Translations under genes and position numbers: made by a program | Assembly: GCF_023100905.1 (NCBI RefSeq) | Contig: NZ_CP064686.1 | Location: forward strand, 4,774,001-4,838,000 | Direction: 5' to 3' | DNA from: Bradyrhizobium sp. 4 | Lineage (GTDB): Bacteria > Pseudomonadota > Alphaproteobacteria > Rhizobiales > Xanthobacteraceae | DNA: 64,000 nt | Shown: in pieces, positions 1 to 17,839 of the stretch | Layout: the number at the start of each line of letters is the position of its first letter | Position numbering within the stretch: position 1 is the first letter of the stretch | The notes under the pieces: model-generated | Databases searched by the model: none | Seen by the model: only the letters and a program-made list of their open reading frames with translations | What the model was told of the DNA's origin: nothing

Positions 1-501
<501 letters not shown>

Positions 502-531
502 GGAGTGTTCCTTAGATTCCGTGTGTCGCCG

Positions 532-1002
532 TTACCAGCGATAGTGCGAGAAGGCGCGGTTGGCTTCCGCCATCCGGTGCACGTCTTCGCGCTTCTTGAC
601 GGCGTTACCCCGGTTGTTCGACGCGTCCAGGAGCTCCGCAGAGAGCCGCTCGGTCATCGTCTTCTCGTTGCGATCGCGCGCAGCCGAAATCAGCCAGCGA
701 ATGCCCAGCGCCTGACGGCGCACCGAGCGAACTTCGACCGGAACCTGATAGGTCGCGCCACCGACGCGGCGGGAGCGCACTTCGATCGTCGGCATGACGT
801 TCTCGAGTGCCTGCTCGAACACGCCGAGCGGGTTCTGCTTGGTCTTGCTTTCGATGAGGCCGAACGCGCCGTAGACGATGCCTTCGGCGACAGACTTCTT
901 TCCGGCGTACATCACCGAATTCATGAACTTCGTGACGATGATGTTCCCGAACTTCGGATCGGGAAGGACTTCGCGCTTTTCGGCAGAATGGCGACGAGAC
1001 AT
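532..1002 (-). CDS. rpsG: 30S ribosomal protein S7
   Basis: S7 is a primary 16S rRNA-binding protein that nucleates assembly of the 30S head. The 156-residue product starts MSRRHSAEKREVLPDPKFG and ends in the typical HYRW; its length matches the bacterial family. It lies 15 bp downstream of rpsL and 30 bp upstream of fusA, the conserved str operon order, and is presumably co-transcribed from the rpsL promoter. In E. coli S7 represses its own operon by binding the rpsL-rpsG spacer; the spacer here is only 15 bp, so that type of control is not evident. Confidence 0.99.
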   Translation of the reverse strand: MSRRHSAEKREVLPDPKFGNIIVTKFMNSVMYAGKKSVAEGIVYGAFGLIESKTKQNPLGVFEQALENVMPTIEVRSRRVGGATYQVPVEVRSVRRQALGIRWLISAARDRNEKTMTERLSAELLDASNNRGNAVKKREDVHRMAEANRAFSHYRW

Positions 1003-1017
1003 GGACCTGGTTCCCGC

Positions 1018-1389
1018 TTACTTCGGACGCTTGGCGCCGTACTTCGAACGGCGCTGCTTACGGTTCTTGACGCCCTGGGTATCCAGAACGCCGCGGAGGA
1101 TGTGGTAGCGCACGCCGGGCAAGTCCTTGACGCGACCGCCGCGGATCATGACCACCGAGTGCTCCTGGAGGTTATGGCCCTCACCGGGGATGTAGCCGAT
1201 CACCTCGAAGCCGTTGGTCAGGCGCACCTTGGCAACCTTACGAAGCGCCGAGTTCGGCTTCTTCGGGGTCGTGGTGTAAACGCGCGTGCAAACACCGCGC
1301 TTCTGCGGCGACTGCTGCAGTGCCGGCACCTTCTTGCGCGACTTCTGCACTTCCCGCGGTTGAGCGATCAGCTGGTTGATCGTCGGCAT
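1018..1389 (-). CDS. rpsL: 30S ribosomal protein S12
   Basis: S12 sits at the decoding centre and influences fidelity. The 123-residue protein shows the universal core with TPKKPNSALR around residues 41-50 and GRVKDLPGVR around 85-94. The residues where streptomycin-resistance substitutions usually occur are wild type (Lys43 and Lys88, counting Met), so a streptomycin-sensitive ribosome is expected. It is the first gene of the str operon; the nearest good promoter candidate is about 400 bp upstream (1795-1821, minus strand). Confidence 0.99.
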   Translation of the reverse strand: MPTINQLIAQPREVQKSRKKVPALQQSPQKRGVCTRVYTTTPKKPNSALRKVAKVRLTNGFEVIGYIPGEGHNLQEHSVVMIRGGRVKDLPGVRYHILRGVLDTQGVKNRKQRRSKYGAKRPK

Positions 1390-2029
1390 CCTGGCATTAC
1401 CCTTTGTGTTCTGCCGCGGCCCGTCACCGGGTCCGCAAATTCTTTCGAGCTACCCGCCCGACGAGGCCGCCTTGCGCGGAACAATCCGCACAAAGCGAAA
1501 TCGCGCCAACCACCCATCAACGGGCGGAAAGCGCTTCGACGCCACAGAGGACCGCAGTAGTTGAACCGGCCAGCTTGAAGCTGCGGCCCGCGCACCGAGG
1601 TCATGCATCCGAATTCGATCTCGAGAGAACATGCTCAAGAGAACTAAAATCGCACTGGCATTGCCTAGCTATGATCGACAGCGTTTGAGCGGCATTCGTC
1701 GAGGTTGGTGCCTGTCTTGGCGATCCCAGGGGATCAAACAGGTGGCCCGTTCCGACGTTGGCGATGCTCACCGCCTGTCGTTAAGTGAGGGGGTTCTATA
1801 AGTGGGAGTCGGTCAAGTCAAGGCGAAACGTCAGTCAGAAGCGCTTCCCGCGCCTGCTGAAATCGCTTCACGGGCCGCTCGCTGCACGTTCGCGAGATGG
1901 AAACGAAGAGCGCGTTCCGCCACCTCGAAACCAATTTATACCCGGGTTAAATATACTTTTGTAACCTTTGGCTAAGGCTTTCTTTCCGGTTGGAGCGCCA
2001 ATGTGCCGCCTTGGGCAGAGATTAGCACC
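1390..2029. other. Non-coding region between divergent rpsL and FAD oxidoreductase gene
   Basis: About 640 bp without a convincing gene; the short open frames are poor in codon use and match nothing I recognise. It must hold the str operon promoter and a long leader (minus strand) and the promoter of the rightward FAD gene. Just before the latter is an AT-rich stretch (about 1934-1965) containing the 8-bp palindrome ACCCGGGT, a possible operator or promoter region. Confidence 0.5.
1795..1821 (-). promoter_or_regulatory. Candidate sigma-70 promoter of the str operon
   Basis: On the minus strand TTGACT (1816-1821) is followed after 15 bp by TATAGA (1795-1800); TAGAAC at 17 bp is an alternative -10. 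It is the best match to the alphaproteobacterial consensus upstream of rpsL, leaving a leader of about 400 nt. No experimental support. Confidence 0.4.
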
Positions 2030-3268
2030 ATGCGGTACACCGACATTGCCATTATCGGCGGGGGATTGTCCGGCTCAACCGCCGCCGCGATGCTCGGCCG
2101 TAGCGGCATTTCGACCATTCTGATCGATCCGCATGAGAGCTATTCGGCGGACTTTCGTGTCGAAAAACTCAGCGGTCACGTGCAGGTCGGGCGATTCCTG
2201 CAGACGGGAATCGCCGAATCGGTGCTGCGCCGCGCGACCTTTGTGGGTGAGAACTGGATCGCCCGCTTCGGCCACCTTCTCGACAAGGCGCCAAGCCGGC
2301 AGTTCAACATCCTCTACGATTCCCTCGTCAACGCTGTTCGCGACGAAATTCCTGCCGGCGTCGAGCGCATCTGCGCCAAGGCCATCTTGGTCGAGACAAG
2401 CGCGGAGCGGCAGAGGGTCACCCTCTCCAACGACGAGATGATCTCCGCCCGGTTGGTCGTGCTCGCCAACGGCCTCAATGTCGGCCTGCGCCACCAGCTG
2501 GGAATCGCCCGAAAGATCGTCAGTGCCTGCCATTCGATTTCGATCGGGTTCGACGTGGTGCCCGCGGGACGGGACTCCTTCGACTTCCCGGCGTTGACCT
2601 ATTTCTCGGAACGGCCGAGCGACCGCATCCCCTACCTCACGCTTTTCCCGATCGAGACGCGGATGCGCGCCAATCTGTTCGTCTACCGCAGCTTCGACGA
2701 TCCCTGGCTGCTTGAGCTGCGCCGCGCGCCCGCCGAGACGCTGAACGCCGCGCTGCCACGACTCAAGCGCATCACCGGACCATTCGACATTCCCGGTGAA
2801 CTGAAAATCCGCCCGGTCGATCTCTATGTGAACGATGCCAGCGGCCTACCCGGCCTCGTGCTGGTGGGCGATGCCTTCTCGACCTCCTGCCCTGCCGCCG
2901 GCACCGGCTGCGACAAGGTCTTCACCGACGTCGAGCGGCTCTGCAACCTCTACATCCCGCGATGGCTGGCCTCCGACGGGATGGATACAAGCAAGATCGC
3001 CACCTTCTACGCAGATCCGGTCAAGCGGGCGTGCGACGATTGGTCGGCGGCGAAGGCCTTCGACTTCCGCTCAGTCTCGATTGCGACGAGCCCCTATTGG
3101 ACGGCGCAGCGCTGGGCACGCTTCATTGCCTGGTCGGTTCAGGGGCTATTGCGGCCGCTTGGAGGAGCCTTCGATCTGGAGCCGAACTTCCTCGGTCACT
3201 CCTCCTCATCGTCCTCGTCGAGATCGTCTTCATCCTCGTCGTCATCGTCGCTGTCCTCGTCGACGTGA
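2030..3268 (+). CDS. FAD-dependent oxidoreductase (monooxygenase/halogenase-like fold)
   Basis: Probable flavoprotein of the UbiH/tryptophan-halogenase superfamily. The N-terminus has an FAD Rossmann motif IIGGGLSGSTAAAMLG, and a later segment has the GD flavin-binding motif LVLVGDAFSTSC. The substrate is unknown. I prefer the ATG at 2030 (MRYTDIAI, 412 aa), directly before the Rossmann strand, over the GTG at 2003. The last ~25 codons are almost pure serine; they overlap the 3' end of the opposing ABC gene by 73 bp and are the complement of its Asp/Glu codons, so the tail may have arisen by loss of an earlier stop. It belongs to the three-gene block between rpsL and rpoC. Family call good, function open. 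Confidence 0.8.
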   Translation: MRYTDIAIIGGGLSGSTAAAMLGRSGISTILIDPHESYSADFRVEKLSGHVQVGRFLQTGIAESVLRRATFVGENWIARFGHLLDKAPSRQFNILYDSLVNAVRDEIPAGVERICAKAILVETSAERQRVTLSNDEMISARLVVLANGLNVGLRHQLGIARKIVSACHSISIGFDVVPAGRDSFDFPALTYFSERPSDRIPYLTLFPIETRMRANLFVYRSFDDPWLLELRRAPAETLNAALPRLKRITGPFDIPGELKIRPVDLYVNDASGLPGLVLVGDAFSTSCPAAGTGCDKVFTDVERLCNLYIPRWLASDGMDTSKIATFYADPVKRACDDWSAAKAFDFRSVSIATSPYWTAQRWARFIAWSVQGLLRPLGGAFDLEPNFLGHSSSSSSSRSSSSSSSSSLSSST

Positions 3269-5217
3269 GCCGGCGCGCCATGAGGTTGGTGGATCTGGTC
3301 GTTCCACAGCTTGCGATAGGTGCCGTTCCTGGCGAGCAGTTCCGCATGCGAGCCGCGCTCGATCGCCCTGCCTCCTGAAATCACGATGATCTCGTCCATC
3401 TCGACCACCGAGGTCAGGCGGTGGGTCGACCAGATCATGGTGCGGCCCTTGGCAACCTTCAGCAGCGTGCGGTTGATCGCAGCTTCCGTGGTCTGGTCGA
3501 GCGCCGACGTGGCTTCGTCCAGCAGTAGCACGGAAGGATTACGGATGACCGCGCGCGCGATCGCGATGCGCTGGCGCTGGCCGCCCGACAAGGTATCGCC
3601 GCGCTCGCCCACCGGCGTATCGTATCGCTGCGGCAGGCTCATGATGTAGCGGTGGATCTCGGCCTTCTTGGCCGCCTCCTCCACTTCCTCGTCGGTCGCG
3701 CCCTCCTTGCCGAGCCGGATGTTCTCTCGGATCGACATGTTGAACAGCATGTTCTCCTGGAACACCACCGCCATGCTCCGGCGCAGCGAATCCAGCGTCA
3801 CCTTGCGGACGTCGACGCCGTCGATGGTGACGCGCCCCTCGTCAGGCACATAGAGCCGCAGGATCAGATTCAGCAGCGTGCTCTTGCCGGAGCCCGAGGG
3901 ACCGACGATGGCAATGCGCTTGCCGACACTGAGCTTGAGACTGAGATTGTCCAGCACCGGCGTCTGGCTGCCTTCGTACTGGAAGGTCACGTGGTCGAAG
4001 GTGATGTCGTTGGTGATGCGCGGCAGATCGGGCGCGCCGGCACGATCGGCGCTGCGCGTGGGCTCGTCGAGCAGCTCCTGCATGTGACGAATCGCGGCTG
4101 CCGAGGAGATCGACACGGGGATGAAATGCATCACATGGGCGATGTTGTAGGACACCTCCCAGAACGCACTCTCGAAGGTGACGAAGGTGCCGATGGTGAT
4201 CTGCCCCTTGGTCGCCAGATATGCGCCGATCGCGAGCACGACGAGATGCAGGAGCAGCACCGAGATGGTGACCGTCCGCTCCACCATGGTCGACAGGAAC
4301 GCCGCCGAGGCCATCTTGTTTCGCGTCTCGTCGTTGCGGAATTTGAAGAACCCGAACATCCGGCGTTGCAGGCTGAACGCCTTGATCACGGCCTGCGCCG
4401 CCACGTTCTCCTGCACCATGCCGAGCAGCGCGGACTCATTGAGCTTCTGCTCGTAATTCGCCTGAACAGCCTTCGGTGTGAGCATGCGGGGACCGATCAG
4501 CGTGATCGGGAACACCAGCAGCGCAACCGCCGCGAGCTGCCAGTTCAGGAACACCATCAGGATGATGCCCGCGATCAATTCCAGGAACGGCAACGCCGCG
4601 CTGTTGGCGAAGGTCTTGACCGAGCCCTCGAAGGCCGCGAGGTCGACGGAGAAGCGCGACAGGATCTCGCCGCGCTTGGTGCGACCGAAATAGGCCGCCG
4701 GCAGGTCCTGGACGTGCTCGAACAGCCGTTTGCGGACGTCGGAGATGATGCACGCCGCGAGCCTCGCATCCCAGCGCTCGTACCAGACCGCGACGATCGA
4801 GGTGAAGATGCCCGCGACCGCGAGCACGCCGAGGATCTTGTACAGCGCCTGGAAATCCTCCTCGCCGAGCGCGTCGTCGATCAGGTACTTCAGGCTGAGC
4901 GGCATGATGACGTTGAAGAGCGTCTCGACGAAGACGCCGAACGCCACGAACGACAGCATCTGCTTGTAGTTGACCAGGAACGGCTTGACGAAGCCCAGGA
5001 TGGTCGCGAGCGCGCCGGCGGCCTCGCGCGCGGTAAAGACGACGAGGTCCTCGTCCTCATCATCGTCATCGAGCTCCAGTCCGTCATCCTCCTCGTCCTC
5101 ATCGTCCTCGTCGTCTTCGAGGTCCGGCTTGGCGGTAGGGACGAGCTTCTCGTCGAGCTCGGCCGCCTCTTCCGCGGCGAGCTTCTGTTTGTCGGGCGGG
5201 AGGGGCTTGGACGCCAT
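3196..5217 (-). CDS. ABC exporter (fused membrane and ATPase domains) with acidic N- and C-terminal tails
   Basis: A type I exporter half-transporter (MsbA/lipid/drug exporter type), 673 aa, expected to dimerise in the inner membrane. After an acidic N-terminal region come a six-helix membrane domain (about 75-400) and an ATPase domain: Walker A GPSGSGKST (439), signature LSGGQ (543), Walker B VLLLDE (563-568) and H-loop His599. Both ends are remarkable: residues 32-57 have 22 Asp/Glu of 26, and the last 21 residues have 19. The cargo is unknown; adjacent oxidoreductases suggest export of a modified lipid or metabolite. It converges on, and overlaps by 73 bp, the FAD gene. The start lacks a strong ribosome-binding site. 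Confidence 0.9.
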   Translation of the reverse strand: MASKPLPPDKQKLAAEEAAELDEKLVPTAKPDLEDDEDDEDEEDDGLELDDDDEDEDLVVFTAREAAGALATILGFVKPFLVNYKQMLSFVAFGVFVETLFNVIMPLSLKYLIDDALGEEDFQALYKILGVLAVAGIFTSIVAVWYERWDARLAACIISDVRKRLFEHVQDLPAAYFGRTKRGEILSRFSVDLAAFEGSVKTFANSAALPFLELIAGIILMVFLNWQLAAVALLVFPITLIGPRMLTPKAVQANYEQKLNESALLGMVQENVAAQAVIKAFSLQRRMFGFFKFRNDETRNKMASAAFLSTMVERTVTISVLLLHLVVLAIGAYLATKGQITIGTFVTFESAFWEVSYNIAHVMHFIPVSISSAAAIRHMQELLDEPTRSADRAGAPDLPRITNDITFDHVTFQYEGSQTPVLDNLSLKLSVGKRIAIVGPSGSGKSTLLNLILRLYVPDEGRVTIDGVDVRKVTLDSLRRSMAVVFQENMLFNMSIRENIRLGKEGATDEEVEEAAKKAEIHRYIMSLPQRYDTPVGERGDTLSGGQRQRIAIARAVIRNPSVLLLDEATSALDQTTEAAINRTLLKVAKGRTMIWSTHRLTSVVEMDEIIVISGGRAIERGSHAELLARNGTYRKLWNDQIHQPHGAPAHVDEDSDDDDEDEDDLDEDDEEE

Positions 5218-5264
5218 GAAACCAACCGATGCTGACGGCCGGCATGACCGCGGAGAAAGCAGGA

Positions 5265-5283
5265 AATAGCGGAAACCGCTATT
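5265..5283. promoter_or_regulatory. Perfect 8-bp hairpin/palindrome in the gap upstream of the ABC gene
   Basis: AATAGCGG-AAA-CCGCTATT lies in the 131-bp gap between the FAD-methyltransferase gene and the ABC transporter gene. It has no following T-run on the minus strand, so an operator or RNA-processing hairpin is as likely as a terminator. Confidence 0.35.
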
Positions 5284-5348
5284 GCATCGATTCTATGCGA
5301 TCAGGATGAATTCGGCAAAACAATTGGCGAAGGCGCCCGTTCAGGCGG

Positions 5349-7409
5349 CTAGTCGTCTTCCTCGTCCTCGACCTTGTCGAAAAAGGAATAGCGCAGGGAA
5401 TCGGCGTCGGCGTACCACTGGCCCGGCCCCTTGTTGGCGGCGAGCGTCGTCTCCCAGAGCGCGTCCGTGCAGTCCTTACGGTGCATCGACAGCTCGAAGC
5501 CGTTGCCGAAGAACAGTTCGGACCATTCCCACCAGGTGCCGAGCTTCTTGACCCCACGCAGGAGGTCGTAGCGGTCGATCAGTGCCGGCGCCATGTCCGA
5601 GGTGACCGAGCCGAACACGAGCCCGGTCTTGACCACACGGTTCAACTCCCTGATCGCACGGACCACCTGTCTTGGGGAAATGTGGCAGAGGCTGGTCTCG
5701 AACACGAAGTCGAACGCACCGTCCTTGAATGGCATGTCGGTGATCGAACCGAGCTTGTTGTACTTCTTCAGCGCCTTCGGCGTTCTGGCGTGAATGGTGC
5801 GGTTGTTCTCGATGCCCCAGGCATCGATGCCGCGATCGCGCAACGCGCCGACAAGCTCGCCGCTGGCCGAGCCCGCGATCAAGAGCTTCGTGCCTTTGGC
5901 CTTGCCCCAGACAATGCCGATCAGTTTTGTGAGATAGTCGGGATCGGTGAAGTGTTGCCACGCTTCGCTGTAGGGACCCTGGCCGCGGTAATTGTCGAAA
6001 TAGTCGCGATCGATCTTGTTCGAGAGCGGCTTGTCGTCCTGCGAACGCTCGCGGCGCAGGCGCATCATTTCGGTCAAGATGATGTCGGTCGCCGCGTCCG
6101 AGGAATCGAGCAGGCCGTTCAGCGTCGAGTCGAACAGATAGTCGCCGACCACCACGATTCCGGGATGTTCCTTCGGCTCCGGCCGGTGATTGGTCATGAC
6201 ATCGCGCACGGGCAAGCCGCCCGGAATCGCGTTCACCGACGACAGCCAGCGGTGGATCTTGCCTTCCATGAAATGGGCGCGCGCATCGCCGAGCGATGCC
6301 GGCAGCGATTTCAGCGCGGCATCGATCAGCTCCTGGTCGGAGAGATTCGCAAAGGCCAGCGCGTCGGAGCCCGGAATCAGCCAGTTCAGTACGCCGTGCT
6401 TGCCCACATCATGGCGCGCGCCCTCGTTGTAGACGCAGCAACCGCCAAAGGCTTCCGACATGAACCAGGCGCCGGCGATCTTGTCGCCCCAGAACGGCCT
6501 GTCGAACAGGATCGAGACGCGCAAATAGTGCGCGGGACGGTCGAAGTACGAGACGTGCTTGACCATCGACTTGCGGAGCTGTTCGCCCTCCCAGCCGACG
6601 GTCCCGAGCCAGGAATGCGGCAAGCAGACCAGCACAAGGTCGAAGTCGCGCGTCTCCGGCCCCTTACCGTTCATCATCTTGAGCTGATAGCGGCCGGTCG
6701 GCGCCTTGCCGACCGTGAGGACGCGGTGATTGAGCTGGATGTCGGCATTGACCTCGGACTGGAGGCACTCGATGAGCTGCTCGTTGCCGTTCTGGATGGA
6801 ATAGAGGCCGATATAGCCGTCGACATCCATCAGGTAGTTCTTGAGCGCGTTGAGCCCGTTGGTGTTGTGGCTCTCGGTCGCGAGGTCCGAGCGCGCCATC
6901 ACCTTGAAGAATCGCTTTGCGGTCTCGTCCTCGACCTCCTCGTCGAGCACCTGTTCGGCGGTCTTGTAGGCCCAGGGGTTCTCGTTGTCGTGCGCGCCGA
7001 CGCCCTCGTAATACTCGATCGGCGTCATCGTCTCGGCGCAGCGCTTACGGAACGCCTCGATCGCGGCCGCGGTCTTGGCGCCGTATTTACGGCGCATGCC
7101 AGCGACGTCGTTGAGGAGCTCGCCGCCGAACTGCACCTGCTCGGCATCCATCGGAATGGTCTGCAGGCCGAAATGCTGGATCAACTCGCGCAACGGATCC
7201 GGCCCGGTCATCGAGTAGTCGTAGATCTCGGCAACGCCGGCCTCGTACATCGCGGGCGCGGAATCGAATTTGCGCGTGACGATCTTGCCTCCGAGCCGGT
7301 CGGATGCCTCGTAGATGGTGACACGGCAGAGATCGCCGAGCTTGCGCTTCAAATACCAAGCGCTCATCAGGCCGCCGGGGCCGCCGCCTACGATTGCGAG
7401 ATCAAGCAT
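5349..7409 (-). CDS. Fusion: FAD-dependent amine-oxidase-like oxidoreductase + SAM-type methyltransferase
   Basis: A 686-residue two-domain protein. The N-terminal ~450 residues are a flavin monoamine-oxidase/desaturase-type oxidoreductase: dinucleotide motif IVGGGPGGLMSAWYL (6-20), then the GG-doublet segment RLGGKI and a C-terminal VVVGDYLFDSTLNG. From about 505 a methyltransferase-like domain follows, with a degenerate motif I (LLIAGSASGEL rather than D/E-x-G-x-G) and the typical post-motif FDFVFETSLCHISPRQ. It ends in an acidic KVEDEEDD, echoing the tails of the adjacent ABC exporter. Gene order and orientation suggest co-expression with that exporter. Substrate unknown. The start at 7409 puts the Rossmann strand at the N-terminus. 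Confidence 0.82.
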   Translation of the reverse strand: MLDLAIVGGGPGGLMSAWYLKRKLGDLCRVTIYEASDRLGGKIVTRKFDSAPAMYEAGVAEIYDYSMTGPDPLRELIQHFGLQTIPMDAEQVQFGGELLNDVAGMRRKYGAKTAAAIEAFRKRCAETMTPIEYYEGVGAHDNENPWAYKTAEQVLDEEVEDETAKRFFKVMARSDLATESHNTNGLNALKNYLMDVDGYIGLYSIQNGNEQLIECLQSEVNADIQLNHRVLTVGKAPTGRYQLKMMNGKGPETRDFDLVLVCLPHSWLGTVGWEGEQLRKSMVKHVSYFDRPAHYLRVSILFDRPFWGDKIAGAWFMSEAFGGCCVYNEGARHDVGKHGVLNWLIPGSDALAFANLSDQELIDAALKSLPASLGDARAHFMEGKIHRWLSSVNAIPGGLPVRDVMTNHRPEPKEHPGIVVVGDYLFDSTLNGLLDSSDAATDIILTEMMRLRRERSQDDKPLSNKIDRDYFDNYRGQGPYSEAWQHFTDPDYLTKLIGIVWGKAKGTKLLIAGSASGELVGALRDRGIDAWGIENNRTIHARTPKALKKYNKLGSITDMPFKDGAFDFVFETSLCHISPRQVVRAIRELNRVVKTGLVFGSVTSDMAPALIDRYDLLRGVKKLGTWWEWSELFFGNGFELSMHRKDCTDALWETTLAANKGPGQWYADADSLRYSFFDKVEDEEDD

Positions 7410-7543
7410 GAGAATTCCGTGGTCTCCGGCCCGCCCCCTTCACGGGACCACCGGTCTAAGCTCTCCTAGCAGAAGCGCTTTTGCGCCTGAAGGAAAGATG
7501 AACAAAGGTTGATCCTGCACCGCAACAGGGAAACAAAGCAGCA

Positions 7544-7569
7544 AAAAGGCCGGCTTTCGCCGGCCTTTT
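7544..7569 (-). terminator. Intrinsic terminator downstream of rpoC
   Basis: A perfect 11-bp stem AAAAGGCCGGC/GCCGGCCTTTT with a 4-nt loop lies about 30 bp past the rpoC stop. On the minus strand the loop is GAAA and the stem runs into a T-tract. The A/T flanks on both sides make it potentially bidirectional. It separates rpoBC from the FAD-ABC block. Confidence 0.9.
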
Positions 7570-7600
7570 CAGTGTCCTCGGTATTCCTACGGATGAACGA

Positions 7601-11797
<4,197 letters not shown>

Positions 11798-11926
11798 CGT
11801 CTTCTCCTCGCGTGCCGGTCGCCTCCGGCAGCAAATTCGAAAATCACTATGCGGGGCGCCCTGCCCTCGCGATTCGAGGACTGGGCGCCGATGCCCGGCC
11901 ATTCAGGCCGGGCATGAAGGGTCGTA

Positions 11927-16042
<4,116 letters not shown>

Positions 16043-16471
16043 CGTGGCCTCTCATTTTCGTCGCCCGATTTGGGCGCGCCCTCCGGAACGCGGCGACCGC
16101 CGCTCCCCGGGTTGAATTTTTCGAACCCGTCTTGGGGGCCGGAGACTCAGTTTCAGGCAGGAATGTCCTGAATCTGTTCTTCAGACCTTCAAAACGCAAA
16201 ACGACGCGCGGGGCGCAGGAGCGCGCCCGCCCGTCACAACCAACCTCTTCACGGACTGCAAAAGCCCGAAATAGCTTGCTCTCCCAACGGCTTACAGGGA
16301 ATCCGGCATCCCTGCCCACCGCGCTTTCGTGCTGCCGACCCGATATGGGGCGACATTAGTGCAGATTCGAGGGGTAAACCCTCAAATCCCCACACTTTTT
16401 CGTGTTCGGCCTGCGTCGTGTCGTTCCGTCGCACGCCTTTTGCATCCGGCCCACCCTTTCAGGGAGTGGAC
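16043..16471. other. rplL-rpoB spacer, rpoB leader part
   Basis: No gene seen in this ~430-bp stretch. Only the hairpin at its right end (separate entry) and a small GAGGG-TAAA-CCCTC stem near 16370-16384 stand out. It is unusually long for a spacer in this operon and may hold an internal rpoBC promoter, which I could not pinpoint. Confidence 0.4.
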
Positions 16472-16508
16472 CGAGATCCCGGTTGCGATGATGCTGACCG
16501 GGATCTCG
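16472..16508 (-). promoter_or_regulatory. 12-bp perfect hairpin between rplL and rpoB (attenuator/processing site candidate)
   Basis: CGAGATCCCGGT (16472-16483) pairs perfectly with ACCGGGATCTCG (16497-16508) across a 13-nt loop, 16 bp past the rplL stop. No T-run follows on the minus strand. In E. coli the same spacer carries a partial terminator and an RNase III processing site that set L7/L12 versus beta stoichiometry; an analogous role is inferred. Confidence 0.6.
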
Positions 16509-16524
16509 TGCCAGTAAGCGCTGC

Positions 16525-16902
<378 letters not shown>

Positions 16903-16956
16903 TGTTCAGTTTCCTTGAATGTAAGTCTGGTTCGGGTTTGAGTTTTGCGAAGGGCG

Positions 16957-17475
16957 TCAGGCCGCTTCGCCCTTTGAGGCATAAGCCTGGATGACGCGCG
17001 CGAGCTTGCCCGCGGGCGCGTTGGCGAGCTGAGCGATCTTGGTCGCCGGGGCCACAAGCAGGCCGACGATCTTGGCGCGCAGTTCGTCAAGCGACGGCAG
17101 CGAGGCAAGAGCCTTCACGCCGTCGACATTCAGGACGGTCGTTCCCATCGAGCCACCAATGATGACGAACTTTTCGTTCGCCTTGGCGAATTCGACGGCG
17201 ACCTTTGGCGCCGCTACCGGATCGTCCGAAGTGGCGATCACGGTCGGTCCCTTCAGCATGGGGCCGATGGCAACGACGTCAGTGCCTTCAAGAGCAATTT
17301 TGGCGAGACGGTTCTTCGAGACCTTCACCGAGGCGCCAGCCTGCTTCATCTGCGAGCGCAGCTTCTGCATCTGGGCAACGGTCAGGCCGGAATATTGGGC
17401 AACGACCGCGACGCTCGTGGTCTTGAAGACCCCATTGAGCTGTTCGACCGCTTCCTTTTTTGCCGCTCGTTCCAC
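16957..17475 (-). CDS. rplJ: 50S ribosomal protein L10
   Basis: L10 anchors the L7/L12 stalk to 23S rRNA. I place the start at the GTG at 17475 (V-ERAAKKEAVEQLN, 172 aa): it is preceded by GGAAAGAG at 8-9 nt spacing and gives the usual length. The in-frame ATG at 17502 lacks a ribosome-binding site and would add nine residues. The core SKNRLAKIAL and C-terminal helix RVIQAYASK are typical. It is the first gene of the rplJL-rpoBC unit and has a long leader, consistent with L10/L12 autoregulation by translational control. Confidence 0.97.
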   Translation of the reverse strand: MERAAKKEAVEQLNGVFKTTSVAVVAQYSGLTVAQMQKLRSQMKQAGASVKVSKNRLAKIALEGTDVVAIGPMLKGPTVIATSDDPVAAPKVAVEFAKANEKFVIIGGSMGTTVLNVDGVKALASLPSLDELRAKIVGLLVAPATKIAQLANAPAGKLARVIQAYASKGEAA

Positions 17476-17839
17476 AGCAAGCTCTTTCCGGTTGGCGGTC
17501 ATCGCGAAAGCGGGACCGCCGGGTTGCACCCATCGTCCCGCCCAAACCTGAACCTCAGGGCCAAACCCATCGGACACGCCGGGCAAGACGACAATTCAAA
17601 GCCTGCCCTCCGGGAGCCCGTTGAAGCCCACGGCGTGTCGAGGTCCGAACCAAACCCATTCCGCAACCGACCCTAAGGCGGTCACGACGTGAAATCCGGT
17701 CTTCACCCGTCTATGCAGGCCATGCGATTAAGCCGTTGAGAAATCGAAATTCCCCGCGGGCGCCTGCAGTCTTGGACAGGACAAGGTCAGCCGGCTACCG
17801 CCCGACCTCTGCCCGCATCCCACACCCGACGGGTTTCCC
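17476..17839. other. rplJ leader, promoter-distal part
   Basis: About 360 bp of transcribed leader between the hairpin at 17840-17878 and the rplJ GTG. No gene seen; the region is rich in short complementary segments but I cannot fold it reliably by eye. Confidence 0.4.

Noticed and set aside
3652..5235. 527-codon frame antisense to the ABC exporter
   Set aside because: Shadow frame; the ABC gene has all expected motifs on the other strand.
5481..7469. 662-codon frame antisense to the FAD-methyltransferase fusion
   Set aside because: Shadow frame, with no motifs.
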